Positions 44,352 through 53,030 of a stretch of 64,000 nt of DNA are shown in pieces. The position numbers and the translations under genes are program-made. The DNA is from Bacteroidota bacterium (GTDB lineage Bacteria > Bacteroidota > Bacteroidia > Flavobacteriales_E > Vicingaceae). Under the pieces are notes generated by a model. That model was not told the origin of the DNA, ran no database searches, and saw only the letters and a program-made list of their open reading frames with translations. Numbering within the stretch: position 1 is the first letter of the stretch; the number at the start of each line of letters is the position of its first letter. Location of the stretch: NCBI GenBank assembly GCA_013112545.1, contig JABFGJ010000004.1:1-64000 (forward strand), given 5' to 3'.

Positions 44352-44870
44352 ATGAAAAAAATAACCATTATAGTTTGCTTACTATTTAATGGATTAGGTG
44401 CAAACGCTCAAGAAGAGTATTACAATGCTAACATTAAAACACAACTAAAGGACCTTCATGTAATGGTTGGTAGCTGGGAAGGCACTGGCTGGGCAAGTAA
44501 TCCTAAAACCCGCGAAAAAATGGATTTTACTCAACACGAAGATATTTCTTATGCTTTAGACTCTACAATTATAATTGTGAAAGGGAAAGGAACTTCAAAT
44601 GAAAAAATTATCCATGATGCATTTGCAGTTATTTCTAATAATCCAAATGGTGGATATTTTATGACATCTTTTCTTGGAGATGGTAAAGAAGGGAAATATG
44701 AATTAGTAGGCTCTAAAGGTAATTATGTTTGGAAAATTCCAACTCCACAAGGGCAAGTAATTTATACCATGCAGATTACTGAAGAAACTTGGAAAGAAGT
44801 TGGTGAATTTGAAATGGAAGGTAAGAGATATCCTTTTTTCGAAATGAATTTAAAAAAAATCAATAATTAA
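44352..44870 (+). CDS. Secreted DUF1579-like protein
   Basis: This 172-residue exported protein has a signal peptide (MKKITIIVCLLFNGLGANAQ). The mature part begins LHVMVGSWEGTGWASNP and then shows eight or so beta-strands, as in DUF1579-like and other calycin-fold proteins that may bind a small hydrophobic ligand. This family link is tentative. It is the third gene of the four-gene unit, two bases after the winged-helix gene. Confidence 0.7.
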   Translation: MKKITIIVCLLFNGLGANAQEEYYNANIKTQLKDLHVMVGSWEGTGWASNPKTREKMDFTQHEDISYALDSTIIIVKGKGTSNEKIIHDAFAVISNNPNGGYFMTSFLGDGKEGKYELVGSKGNYVWKIPTPQGQVIYTMQITEETWKEVGEFEMEGKRYPFFEMNLKKINN

Positions 44871-44877
44871 TTTTAAG

Positions 44878-45162
44878 ATGGAAGATAATAAGTTTAAAAA
44901 TGAAAGGCTCTATAAAGAGGCTGAAGCAAGAGTTAACTTTAAGAAACATGCTAGAACTTATATTGTTATAAATATTCTAATCTGGGGCTTTTGGTACCTA
45001 ACAAGGGCTAGACATGGGCATTATGATGGTTATTGGCCGATCTATTCTACTTTAGGTTGGGGTTTTGGTTTGTTATCTCATTATATGAGTGCCTATTTTA
45101 ATAATCACAATGCTGTGGAAAAAGAATATGAAAAGCTTAAAAGAGAAAGAGGAGAAGATTAA
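44878..45162 (+). CDS. 2TM-domain membrane protein
   Basis: This 94-residue protein has the Bacteroidota 2TM domain: ARVNFKKHARTYIVINILIWGFWYLTRA gives the first membrane helix and YSTLGWGFGLLSHYMSAYF the second, with charged ends. In other proteins this domain sits beside LytTR regulators. Here it is the last gene of the winged-helix unit. It overlaps the convergent methyltransferase gene by four bases. Function unknown. Confidence 0.83.
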   Translation: MEDNKFKNERLYKEAEARVNFKKHARTYIVINILIWGFWYLTRARHGHYDGYWPIYSTLGWGFGLLSHYMSAYFNNHNAVEKEYEKLKRERGED

Positions 45163-45962
45163 ATTTCTTCTTTTTTTACAAGGTAATACATACAAGTAGT
45201 TAAAAAATTCCTTAGGTAAGGAATGCTACTAATTAACCCTAGTTGCTTTCTTGGTTCTAAATTAAATTTATACTTATAAATGGGATTGATTAAATAATAA
45301 GTTCTATTCGAAATGGAGTAGCTATTTTTTTTAATCAGCTTCTCAAAGCGCTCAATGCTAATTCCAGTTTCTTTTATTTCAACTAGTTCATCTATGGTTT
45401 TTTTGTTTTCTCCAAAAAGCTTTAAAAAACCTTTAAAAAGTGACATGGGCAACAAATGATAATATGGTAGTATGCTTAGCCATTTTTTACTGGCAATTTG
45501 TTGATGACCTCCAAAAGGCATTTGCCAGGGTGGAAATCCAAAGAAAATTTGACCATTTGGCTTTAAAAACTCTCTTAATTTTTCGAGTACTTTATCTTGG
45601 TCGTGAATGTGTTCAATAACATCTTTTAAGACGATTAAATCAAAACGATGAGGCATTTCGATTTCTATATCAACATCATAAATATTCTTATTGACAAGCT
45701 TTGCTTGACCAGCTGCAATTTCATCAGCTAAAACAAGTTCGGCTCTTTTTGTTCTACTTTCAGATAATTCTACACCAGTACCTATACAACCTCTTTTCAG
45801 AAAGGCTTTCAAAACTCCTCCTTCTGCACAGCCGATTTCCATAACATACATCCCAGCTTTTAATGGGAATTTTTCTTCAATAAAAGGGATGACGTAATTT
45901 TCGGCATTTTCTTGCTGATACTTAATGTAGGTGTCTTTATCTTTATGAAATTCAAATGCCAT
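45159..45962 (-). CDS. Class I SAM-dependent methyltransferase
   Basis: This 267-residue methyltransferase binds SAM through MYVMEIGCAEGGVLKAFLKRG (about residues 38-58) and has the FDLIVLKDVIEHIHDQDKVL block typical of small-molecule methyltransferases. The substrate is unknown. Its start codon is 44 bases from that of the divergent epimerase gene, so their promoters must overlap. Confidence 0.82.
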   Translation of the reverse strand: MAFEFHKDKDTYIKYQQENAENYVIPFIEEKFPLKAGMYVMEIGCAEGGVLKAFLKRGCIGTGVELSESRTKRAELVLADEIAAGQAKLVNKNIYDVDIEIEMPHRFDLIVLKDVIEHIHDQDKVLEKLREFLKPNGQIFFGFPPWQMPFGGHQQIASKKWLSILPYYHLLPMSLFKGFLKLFGENKKTIDELVEIKETGISIERFEKLIKKNSYSISNRTYYLINPIYKYKFNLEPRKQLGLISSIPYLRNFLTTCMYYLVKKEEI

Positions 45963-46006
45963 GAATGGATATCTTTATGGCGGGCAAAAATAGTAGAAAA
46001 TTTCGG

Positions 46007-46798
46007 ATGAAAAAGCTTTGTATAATTGGTCTTGGATGGTTGGGAAAACAGCTTGTTGACTATTTTGTGGAATTAGATTGTGAATTAATCGGCCTAAATA
46101 AAACCATTTATCCCGATTTAAAAATTCCACAATTTGAATTTAACTTAAACAACTTAGATGCTCCATTCCCATCTAAACTTCAAAGGGTGGACTTTTTTAT
46201 AATTACGTTGCCGCCATCCTCTTCAGATCACTACGCTGGTCAAATGCAACTTTTATTCAACAAGATTCAGCAGTTTAATCCAACTCCAAAAATAATTTAC
46301 ACCAGTTCAACTTCTGTTTATGGAAATCAACAAGGAATAGTAGATGAAAAAAGTGAAATAATGCCAGAAACAGAAAATGCCAAAGAGATAGTGAAAGTAG
46401 AGCATTCACTAATTCAGCTTTTCGAACAACAGAGCATCATTTTAAGGTTGTCAGGCTTAATGGGGATAAATCGTCATCCCATTAGGTTTTTGTCAGGTAA
46501 AATCAATGTGTCAAAACCCTATGCTCCTGTGAATTTGATACACGCTAAGGATATTATTAAGTTAATTGCAGTTTTAATTGAACTTGAAAAAGATGGAATT
46601 TTTAATTTATCTATTCCTGACCATCCAACAAAAAATGATTATTATACAGCTTGTTGCTATAAAATAGGTATCCCGATTCCGAGATTTAATCTTCAAGACC
46701 AAACAAAAGGAAAAATCATTCGCTCCATTAAGCTGAAAGAACTTAATTTCGCATTTCAGTATAACAAACTGTCAGAATACCCTATAGAATTAACATGA
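46007..46798 (+). CDS. NAD(P)-dependent epimerase/dehydratase-like protein
   Basis: This protein of 263 residues from the ATG at 46007 has the Rossmann start KKLCIIGLGWLGKQLVDYF and SDR motifs (IYTSSTSVYGNQQG). It resembles the YeeZ-type extended SDR proteins, whose substrate is unknown. An upstream in-frame ATG at 45965 would add 14 residues before the Rossmann strand and is less likely. It overlaps the following beta-barrel gene by four bases (ATGA). Confidence 0.83.
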   Translation: MKKLCIIGLGWLGKQLVDYFVELDCELIGLNKTIYPDLKIPQFEFNLNNLDAPFPSKLQRVDFFIITLPPSSSDHYAGQMQLLFNKIQQFNPTPKIIYTSSTSVYGNQQGIVDEKSEIMPETENAKEIVKVEHSLIQLFEQQSIILRLSGLMGINRHPIRFLSGKINVSKPYAPVNLIHAKDIIKLIAVLIELEKDGIFNLSIPDHPTKNDYYTACCYKIGIPIPRFNLQDQTKGKIIRSIKLKELNFAFQYNKLSEYPIELT

Positions 46799-47508
46799 AA
46801 AAATACATTCGATATTTTATTTTATTGGCTTTCTTGGTGTTTTTAAATCATGCTTTAAATGCTCAGATATATGATATTGGTGTCTTTGGAGGTGTTAGTT
46901 ATAATAAATTAATTCCTGAAAAAAATACAATTTCAAATACCTTATTTATTCGTGATGGCATAGGAAAACCTGGTGTTTTTATTGGAATGAACTATGCTAT
47001 AGGCCCGCCAAAGGACCAGCCAAAAAAAGGATTAGATATAAAGTCAAAATTGCTTGTTGAGGCTAGTTATGGAAAAGGTGGCTCATATATGACCTCTACT
47101 TATTCTAATCCTAATGGAAATAAAAAAACGACTGAAATAGAATATACTTTTTACCGTGGAGACTATAGTGCAAAATTGGCTCTTGGGTTGAAAAAATTTC
47201 AATTTGTAATAGGACCAACTGTTACTAATATTTTTTATTCAGGAATGGATATATCTGGAGTTGATAAAACAAGGTCAGCGACTGGTGATTTTGCTTCAAT
47301 TTCGATAGGATATGAGCTTGGAGTTGGTATTGAGGGAGATGCGGCTAATATTAGCTTGCGCTACCAACGAAATGCTAGCGATTTTGGTCAACGATTTATG
47401 GCCACACCAGCTAAAATAAATAACTATCAAATTCGATTAATGTTAGCTTACCGAATCTATAGAAAACACAATGGTATTAATCGAAGAAGCATTAATTGGC
47501 ATAAGTAG
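46795..47508 (+). CDS. Outer-membrane beta-barrel protein
   Basis: This 237-residue exported protein has a signal peptide (ending NALNAQ) and alternating strands typical of a small porin-like barrel (IYDIGVFGGVSYNKL, LLVEASYGKGG, FQFVIGPTVTNIFYSG, ISIGYELGVGIEGD, NYQIRLMLAYRIYR). No named family is clear. It is translationally coupled to the epimerase gene and overlaps the convergent THUMP-like methyltransferase gene by 17 bases. Confidence 0.75.
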   Translation: MKKYIRYFILLAFLVFLNHALNAQIYDIGVFGGVSYNKLIPEKNTISNTLFIRDGIGKPGVFIGMNYAIGPPKDQPKKGLDIKSKLLVEASYGKGGSYMTSTYSNPNGNKKTTEIEYTFYRGDYSAKLALGLKKFQFVIGPTVTNIFYSGMDISGVDKTRSATGDFASISIGYELGVGIEGDAANISLRYQRNASDFGQRFMATPAKINNYQIRLMLAYRIYRKHNGINRRSINWHK

Positions 47509-48661
47509 GAGATTGCAAGATTTTTTCACAACGAAATATGCGTTTTTGGTTTTTTAAGTCTGAAAAGGCAATCAAAAAATCCATTCCACCATCCTTTATT
47601 TTAAATTTACTTTTAATTTGAGCCGTGTTTAAAGGATAGTTTTTGCTGATAACATTGATCTCTTTATATGTCCCTTTTTTCAACTTAATTTCTTCAATTA
47701 TTTTGAATTGTCTTCCGTTAAAATTTGGTATGATGCTTTCACTCGTATATAGATGAGTGTTTTGTGCTAATTTATAGATTTTAGATTCCTTTGAGATTAC
47801 TTTAAATGCCCCAGCTTTTAGGATAGAAGAGTTAGGGTCTAAAATGTATTTCTGAACATCGTGAAATTCAATTCTACAATTTTCTTCATCTGAAAATTTA
47901 AAGTCAAAAGTTTGAATATGGTTATTCTCAATATTTACACATGAAATTAAAGCTTCTTGTTTATTTCCAAACTCCAATTCAAAAAGTAATTCTTTACAAT
48001 CATTTTTGACAGACACAACATGTACTTTTTTGCAATATGGCAGTTCTTTTAAGGCTTGCTTGATATCCAGCATAGGTGATAGCTTGACCACACATTTTTT
48101 TGATTTTTCCCAGATTAAAGGCAATAATGTTTTTAAATTGGGTTCACAATCTTCGATTTTAAAAGCCTTTGTTTTGCTAGCTCTTCTATCTGGGTCAACA
48201 AAAATGCAATCGAAACTACTACGTGAATTAAGTAGAAATTCATGTGCATTATTTAAATGACATTGAATATTAGTTGCAGCTAAAACCTTGAAATTATTTT
48301 GACTAATTTTAAAAAGTTTAGGCTCTTGTTCAACATAATCGATGTGCTTAAATTGTTTTGAAAAGAAGAATGCATCGATACCCATTCCTCCACTTAAATC
48401 AGCTAATTTTTGACCCTGATAGAGGCTAGCTTTATAAATTGCTGCAAATTCTGAAGATGCTTGAGAAACCGATTTTGGTGAAGGGAATTCAAAATTTGGA
48501 TAATCAAATAAACTGGGGAACTTGCTTTTTGCTTTTTTTCTACCATATATTTGGTTCAGTATATAATCCTTAGGTAAATCAGGTTTCTTGCTTAAGATTA
48601 GACTTAACTCGGCCGATGATTTATTGAGATTTAATAAAATAAATTCTTCAACCTGTTTCAT
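47492..48661 (-). CDS. THUMP-like class I methyltransferase
   Basis: This 389-residue protein has the SAM motif LADLSGGMGIDAFFFSKQF (about residues 88-106) and FDCIFVDPDRRASKTKAF, where the DPDRR follows the pattern of nucleic-acid methyltransferases. The C-terminal part resembles the THUMP-like domain of the Bacteroidota and Gram-positive family with this order. RNA is the likely substrate. It starts within the DUF4159 gene (ATGA), downstream of rsmE, so the operon contains two RNA-methyltransferase-like enzymes. Confidence 0.8.
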   Translation of the reverse strand: MKQVEEFILLNLNKSSAELSLILSKKPDLPKDYILNQIYGRKKAKSKFPSLFDYPNFEFPSPKSVSQASSEFAAIYKASLYQGQKLADLSGGMGIDAFFFSKQFKHIDYVEQEPKLFKISQNNFKVLAATNIQCHLNNAHEFLLNSRSSFDCIFVDPDRRASKTKAFKIEDCEPNLKTLLPLIWEKSKKCVVKLSPMLDIKQALKELPYCKKVHVVSVKNDCKELLFELEFGNKQEALISCVNIENNHIQTFDFKFSDEENCRIEFHDVQKYILDPNSSILKAGAFKVISKESKIYKLAQNTHLYTSESIIPNFNGRQFKIIEEIKLKKGTYKEINVISKNYPLNTAQIKSKFKIKDGGMDFLIAFSDLKNQKRIFRCEKILQSPTYAN

Positions 48662-49314
48662 TCTTCAGTAAACACAAAAGATAGAATATTAGCACCCATT
48701 TGCAATGCTTTTAATCGAGTTAATGGTGAATCATTATGGATTTCTTGATTTTCCCAACCATCACCTAAATCACTTTCATAAGAATAGAAAAGCACTAGTC
48801 GCCCTTTTATTATAATCCCAAAACCTTGTGGTGCATTGTTGTCATGTTCATGAATTTTGGGCAATCCATTTGGAAAGTCGTATTTCTGATGGTATATCGG
48901 ATGGTCAAAAGGCAATTCAACTAATTCTTCATTGGGAAATATCTTTTTTATTTCTCTACGAATGAAAGGGTCCAATCCATAATTATCGTCTATGTGTAAA
49001 AAGCCTCCTGCCAATAAATATTTTCGCAGGTTTTCTACTTCTTGTTGATTAAAAATAACATTTCCATGTCCAGTTAGATGAACAAAAGGATAATCGAAAA
49101 TTTCAAGACTACCAACTTCAACAATCGCTTGTTCTTCGTTGATGTTAGTTTTCAAATTTGTATTTGTGAAGCGGATTAGATTAGGCAATGAAGTTTCGAG
49201 ATTGGCATACCAATCGCCACCACCATTGTATTTTAAAAGGGCAATTTGAAACTGATTGGTTTGAGCATGTATAGTGCCTACAATTAGCAATAAAAAAAGT
49301 AGTATTTTATTCAT
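48658..49314 (-). CDS. DUF4159 exported protein
   Basis: This 218-residue protein has a signal peptide (MNKILLFLLLIVGTIHAQ) and the DUF4159 domain over the rest: FQIALLKYNGGGDWYANLETSLPNLIRFTN, FVHLTGHGNVIF, LRKYLLAGGFLHIDDNYGLD and LPKIHEHDN. The fold resembles ThuA/glutamine-amidotransferase-like proteins and the function is unknown. It overlaps rsmE by eight bases and the methyltransferase gene by four. Confidence 0.87.
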   Translation of the reverse strand: MNKILLFLLLIVGTIHAQTNQFQIALLKYNGGGDWYANLETSLPNLIRFTNTNLKTNINEEQAIVEVGSLEIFDYPFVHLTGHGNVIFNQQEVENLRKYLLAGGFLHIDDNYGLDPFIRREIKKIFPNEELVELPFDHPIYHQKYDFPNGLPKIHEHDNNAPQGFGIIIKGRLVLFYSYESDLGDGWENQEIHNDSPLTRLKALQMGANILSFVFTEE

Positions 49315-50005
49315 TTAGCAAATGTATTGAATGACATGCAACAATTGCAGCAGTTTCTGTTCTTAATCTACTTTTGCCTAAAGAAATTGAAATAAACCCA
49401 GCATCGTTAGCTTGTTTTACTTCGCTTTCACTAAAATCACCTTCAGGCCCAATTAAAACCAAGGCAGGTTTGTTTTGAACAAAAACTTCTTTTAATTTTT
49501 TTCGAGGTAGGTGTTCAAAGCAATGTGCTATAAATTTTTGACCTTTATAATCTTTTTGAATAAATCTTTCAAACTTTTCTATTTCAATTAATTGTGGTAA
49601 AGTTGCTTTGTATGACTGTTTCATAGCTGCTATTAAGATACGCTCTTGTCTTTCATGTTTTAGCAATTTTCTTTCAGAATGAAAGGTATTTAAAGGGTAA
49701 ATAGTATCTACTCCAAGTTCGGTTGATTTTTCTAAAAACCATTCCCAGCGATTAAGATTTTTAGTAGGTGCAGCAGCAATGCTCAACCCAAAGTTTTCAT
49801 TTAGCTTTTCTTCGTTTATAATCTGGAGGGTTGCTTTTTTGGGGTTAGCTGAGATTATTTTACACTCAAATCGAGAACCCTTTCCATTAATCACATGAAC
49901 TATTTCTCCTTCTTTCAAACGTAGAACTTTGGCTAAATGCCTCGATTCTTCTGAGTCTAATTCAATGCTTGCTCCATGAATTGCAGTGGCATAAAATAAA
50001 TTCAT
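49307..50005 (-). CDS. rsmE: 16S rRNA m3U1498 methyltransferase RsmE
   Basis: RsmE is a SPOUT-class enzyme that methylates U1498 of 16S rRNA. From the ATG at 50005 the protein has 232 residues, starting MNLFYATAIHGASIELDSEESRHLAKVLRLKEGE (PUA-like part), with the knot motifs LVLIGPEGDFSESEV and ISLGKSRLRTETAAIVA. A longer in-frame start at 50071 lies inside the upstream gene and would add a basic stretch before the usual family start. It follows the upstream membrane gene by one base. Confidence 0.93.
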   Translation of the reverse strand: MNLFYATAIHGASIELDSEESRHLAKVLRLKEGEIVHVINGKGSRFECKIISANPKKATLQIINEEKLNENFGLSIAAAPTKNLNRWEWFLEKSTELGVDTIYPLNTFHSERKLLKHERQERILIAAMKQSYKATLPQLIEIEKFERFIQKDYKGQKFIAHCFEHLPRKKLKEVFVQNKPALVLIGPEGDFSESEVKQANDAGFISISLGKSRLRTETAAIVACHSIHLLNE

Positions 50006-50006
50006 C

Positions 50007-50492
50007 TTAGTTTTTTTTCTGAATATACTGCAAAATACAACTATTGGCTTCTTCCATTTTTTGTGTGCCAATCATTCTCGTTTTCCCATCCTTTAAAATG
50101 ATTTTAATTCCTTTATCGCCTCTTGTGCTGTAGGCTTTGCCTTTTCCTCTAAAACTAATTCGATATCCCCAACCTCCATAATCTCCAATAGGGCTATATT
50201 TTATGGCCTCTGCTGAATATATTTCATCCCAAGTATAAGTTTTCATGCTAAAATGAAAAGGAAAAAACTGAAAGTGAATTCCACGATCATCAATTCTAGT
50301 TTTTAGCTGAATAAATAAAAACAAGGTTATAATCAATAAGAATAACCCTAAGGTAAATAATTGGCTCTCAGTTGTCCTTTCATTATCTACAAAAAAGCTA
50401 GTGTAAATAACTACAGATAATGCAATGAAAAGCCCTATCCAAACCAGTGGTTGATTGAAACGTTGTTTCTCTTCAAAAATAGTTTTACTCAT
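50007..50492 (-). CDS. PH-like membrane protein of unknown function
   Basis: This 161-residue protein has two membrane segments (about residues 16-34 and 46-62) followed by a soluble part with an IDDRGIHFQFFPFHF...YTWDEIYSAEA pattern, as in bacterial PH-like domains. It is the first gene of the unit with rsmE (one-base gap). Function unknown. Confidence 0.75.
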   Translation of the reverse strand: MSKTIFEEKQRFNQPLVWIGLFIALSVVIYTSFFVDNERTTESQLFTLGLFLLIITLFLFIQLKTRIDDRGIHFQFFPFHFSMKTYTWDEIYSAEAIKYSPIGDYGGWGYRISFRGKGKAYSTRGDKGIKIILKDGKTRMIGTQKMEEANSCILQYIQKKN

Positions 50493-50543
50493 TTTTTTTA
50501 ATTTAAAATTCGAATATACCTAATTTAGCGCAAAACTGTATTT

Positions 50544-52022
50544 ATGAAGAAGATTTTGATAGCCAATAGAGGCGAAATTGCATTGCGCATCATGCGAACA
50601 GCTAAAGAAATGGGAATAAACACCGTTGCTGTATATTCTGATGCAGATCGGAATGCGCTATTTGTACGCTACGCTGATGAAGCTGTTCACATTGGCCCTT
50701 CGCCTTCTTCAGAATCCTATTTAAAAGGAGATTTGCTTATACAGATTTGTAAAGATTTGAATGTAGATGCTATACATCCAGGATATGGATTTTTGTCTGA
50801 AAATGCTGATTTTACTCGAAAAGTAAAGCAAGCAGGTATTACATTTATTGGGCCTTCTCCAGAAGCTATGGAAGTAATGGGAAGTAAGCTTGCCGCAAAA
50901 GCTGCAGTAAAAGACTATGGAATACCTTTAGTGCCTGGTACTGACGAAGCAGTGACAGATGTAGCAGAAGCCGAAAAAATAGCACAAGAAATTGGTTTTC
51001 CTATATTAGTTAAAGCGAGCGCAGGAGGTGGCGGTAAAGGCATGCGAATAGTTGAGCGGGTTGAAGACTTTAAAGAGCAAATGGATCGAGCCGTATCAGA
51101 AGCCATGTCATCATTTGGTGATGGAGCCGTTTTTATAGAACGATTTGTGGGTTCACCACGACATATTGAAATTCAAATTTTAGCAGATACACATGGAAAT
51201 ATCGTATATCTGTTTGAACGCGAATGTTCTATTCAGCGAAGACATCAAAAGGTGATAGAAGAAGCACCATCAGCAGTATTAACACCAGAATTAAGAAAAC
51301 AAATGGGTGAAGCAGCAGTAAAAGTTGCACAGGCTTGTAATTATGTTGGAGCAGGTACTGTTGAGTTTTTATTAGATGAAAAATTAAATTTTTATTTCTT
51401 AGAAATGAACACCCGCTTGCAAGTAGAACATCCTGTAACGGAACAAATTTCTGGGGTTGACTTAGTGCGTCAACAAATTAATGTAGCAAGAGGTGAGCGC
51501 TTACCATTTACTCAAGAAGATTTAAAAATTCAAGGACATTCTTTTGAAGTAAGAGTATATGCAGAAGACCCGATGAATAATTTTTTGCCCGATATAGGAA
51601 ATCTAAAAACTTATGTTAGACCTCAAGGCTTAGGTGTGAGAGTGGATGATGGATTTGAAGAAGGCATGGATATTCCAATTTATTACGATCCAATGATAGC
51701 CAAGTTAATCACGTTTGGAAAAGACCGGGAAGAAGCGAGACTAAGAATGATCAGAGCGATAGACGATTATCAGATAAATGGGGTAAAGACAACTTTAGCT
51801 TTTTGCAAATTCGCTATACAACATGAGGCCTTTGTAAGCGGTAAATTTGATACTAATTTTGTAAAGCACCATTTTAAACCAGAATACTTGGAGCTAAATG
51901 GCAAGGATGAAGATGAAATTGCGGCCTTGATTGCAGCGACATTTATTTCAGAGAAAGCTACAACAAATTCGCAAGAACCTCAATTTGCTTCTAAATCGAA
52001 ATGGAAAGCGAATCGGATGTAA
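50544..52022 (+). CDS. accC: Biotin carboxylase subunit (acetyl/propionyl-CoA carboxylase)
   Basis: This biotin carboxylase puts CO2 on the biotin of a carrier protein with ATP and bicarbonate, for acetyl-CoA or propionyl-CoA carboxylation. The 492-residue protein has the KKILIANRGEIALRIMRTAKE start, the ATP-grasp loop ASAGGGGKGMRIV, the active-site LEMNTRLQVEHPVTEQ and YYDPMIAKLI. It is longer than plain AccC (about 450) by a C-terminal tail after FKPEYL. No biotin carrier gene lies beside it. It is divergent from the rsmE unit. Confidence 0.95.
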   Translation: MKKILIANRGEIALRIMRTAKEMGINTVAVYSDADRNALFVRYADEAVHIGPSPSSESYLKGDLLIQICKDLNVDAIHPGYGFLSENADFTRKVKQAGITFIGPSPEAMEVMGSKLAAKAAVKDYGIPLVPGTDEAVTDVAEAEKIAQEIGFPILVKASAGGGGKGMRIVERVEDFKEQMDRAVSEAMSSFGDGAVFIERFVGSPRHIEIQILADTHGNIVYLFERECSIQRRHQKVIEEAPSAVLTPELRKQMGEAAVKVAQACNYVGAGTVEFLLDEKLNFYFLEMNTRLQVEHPVTEQISGVDLVRQQINVARGERLPFTQEDLKIQGHSFEVRVYAEDPMNNFLPDIGNLKTYVRPQGLGVRVDDGFEEGMDIPIYYDPMIAKLITFGKDREEARLRMIRAIDDYQINGVKTTLAFCKFAIQHEAFVSGKFDTNFVKHHFKPEYLELNGKDEDEIAALIAATFISEKATTNSQEPQFASKSKWKANRM

Positions 52023-52040
52023 GCCGAAAAAATTATAATA

Positions 52041-52073
52041 AGAAAAGCGCAGTTAAGTCAACTGCGCTTTTCT
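52041..52073. terminator. Bidirectional terminator, accC and HBDH genes
   Basis: AGAAAAGCGCAGTT and AACTGCGCTTTTCT pair perfectly over 14 bp around the loop AAGTC. A T-run follows on the plus strand (after accC); the A-run before it serves the convergent minus-strand gene. Confidence 0.9.
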
Positions 52074-52090
52074 TTTTTCTAATCAAATTT

Positions 52091-52978
52091 TTATTGAAAG
52101 TTTGAAGAAACTACTGCCTCTTTCATGCCTTTTGAATAATCGTAAAAACCTTCTCCAGATTTCACACCTAATTTTTTAGCTGTAACCATGTTAACGAGAA
52201 GTGGGCAAGGGGCATATTTTGGGTTTCCAAAGCCACTATACAACACATTCATTATTGACAAACAAACATCTAAACCAATAAAATCAGCTAATTGCAATGG
52301 CCCCATTGGATGTGCCATACCAAGTTTCATAACGGTGTCTATTTCTTCAACTCCAGCAACTCCTTCGAATAAACTATAAATGGCTTCATTAATCATTGGC
52401 ATTAATATTCTATTGGCTATAAACCCAGGATAATCATTTACTTCTGTTGGTGTTTTTCCCAATTTAATAGATGCTTCCATTATGGTGTTACACACTTCAT
52501 CTGAAGTAGCATATCCTCTAATGATTTCAACCAATTTCATAATCGGCACAGGGTTCATAAAGTGCATGCCAATAACCTTATCAGGACGCTTAGTAACAGA
52601 TCCTATTTTTGTAATAGAAATAGAAGAAGTATTCGAAGCTAAAATTACATGAGGTTCACAAATTTCATCCAACTGTTTGAAAATACTGAGTTTAATGTCA
52701 ATGTTTTCAGTTGCAGCTTCTACAACTAAGTCAACTCCTTTTATACCTTCTTCAAGTTTAGTAAAAGTAATAAGGTTGTTTAAAGTTTCAGATTTTCCAG
52801 CTTCGCTTAACCTTTCTTTGCTAACCAAGCGATCTAAATTTTTAGTAATTGTATTTATAGCTTTATCCAAAGAATCTTGAGAAATATCTATTAGGGCAAC
52901 TTGGTAGCCAAACTGAGCAAATGTGTGTGCAATTCCATTACCCATGGTGCCTGCACCAATAACAGCAACTTTTTTCAT
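52091..52978 (-). CDS. 3-hydroxybutyryl-CoA dehydrogenase
   Basis: This NAD-dependent 3-hydroxyacyl-CoA dehydrogenase interconverts 3-hydroxybutyryl-CoA and acetoacetyl-CoA in fatty-acid breakdown or butanoate metabolism. The 295-residue protein has the Rossmann start VAVIGAGTMGNGIAHTFAQFGY, the LVVEAATENIDIK and ASNTSSISITKI blocks, and the catalytic-site region VIGMHFMNPVPIMKLVEIIRG. The C-terminal dimer domain starts near YPGFIANRILMPMINEA. A -7-like TAATTTTG is at 53000-53007. Confidence 0.94.
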   Translation of the reverse strand: MKKVAVIGAGTMGNGIAHTFAQFGYQVALIDISQDSLDKAINTITKNLDRLVSKERLSEAGKSETLNNLITFTKLEEGIKGVDLVVEAATENIDIKLSIFKQLDEICEPHVILASNTSSISITKIGSVTKRPDKVIGMHFMNPVPIMKLVEIIRGYATSDEVCNTIMEASIKLGKTPTEVNDYPGFIANRILMPMINEAIYSLFEGVAGVEEIDTVMKLGMAHPMGPLQLADFIGLDVCLSIMNVLYSGFGNPKYAPCPLLVNMVTAKKLGVKSGEGFYDYSKGMKEAVVSSNFQ

Positions 52979-52999
52979 GTATTATATTTTAATGTGTGT

Positions 53000-53007
53000 C
53001 AAAATTA
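53000..53007 (-). promoter_or_regulatory. Possible -7 promoter element, 3-hydroxybutyryl-CoA dehydrogenase
   Basis: TAATTTTG on the minus strand fits TAnnTTTG and lies 21 bases upstream of the ATG at 52978. No clear -33 TTG was seen. Confidence 0.42.
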
Positions 53008-53030
53008 GGAATTGAAGAGCGAACTAAAAA

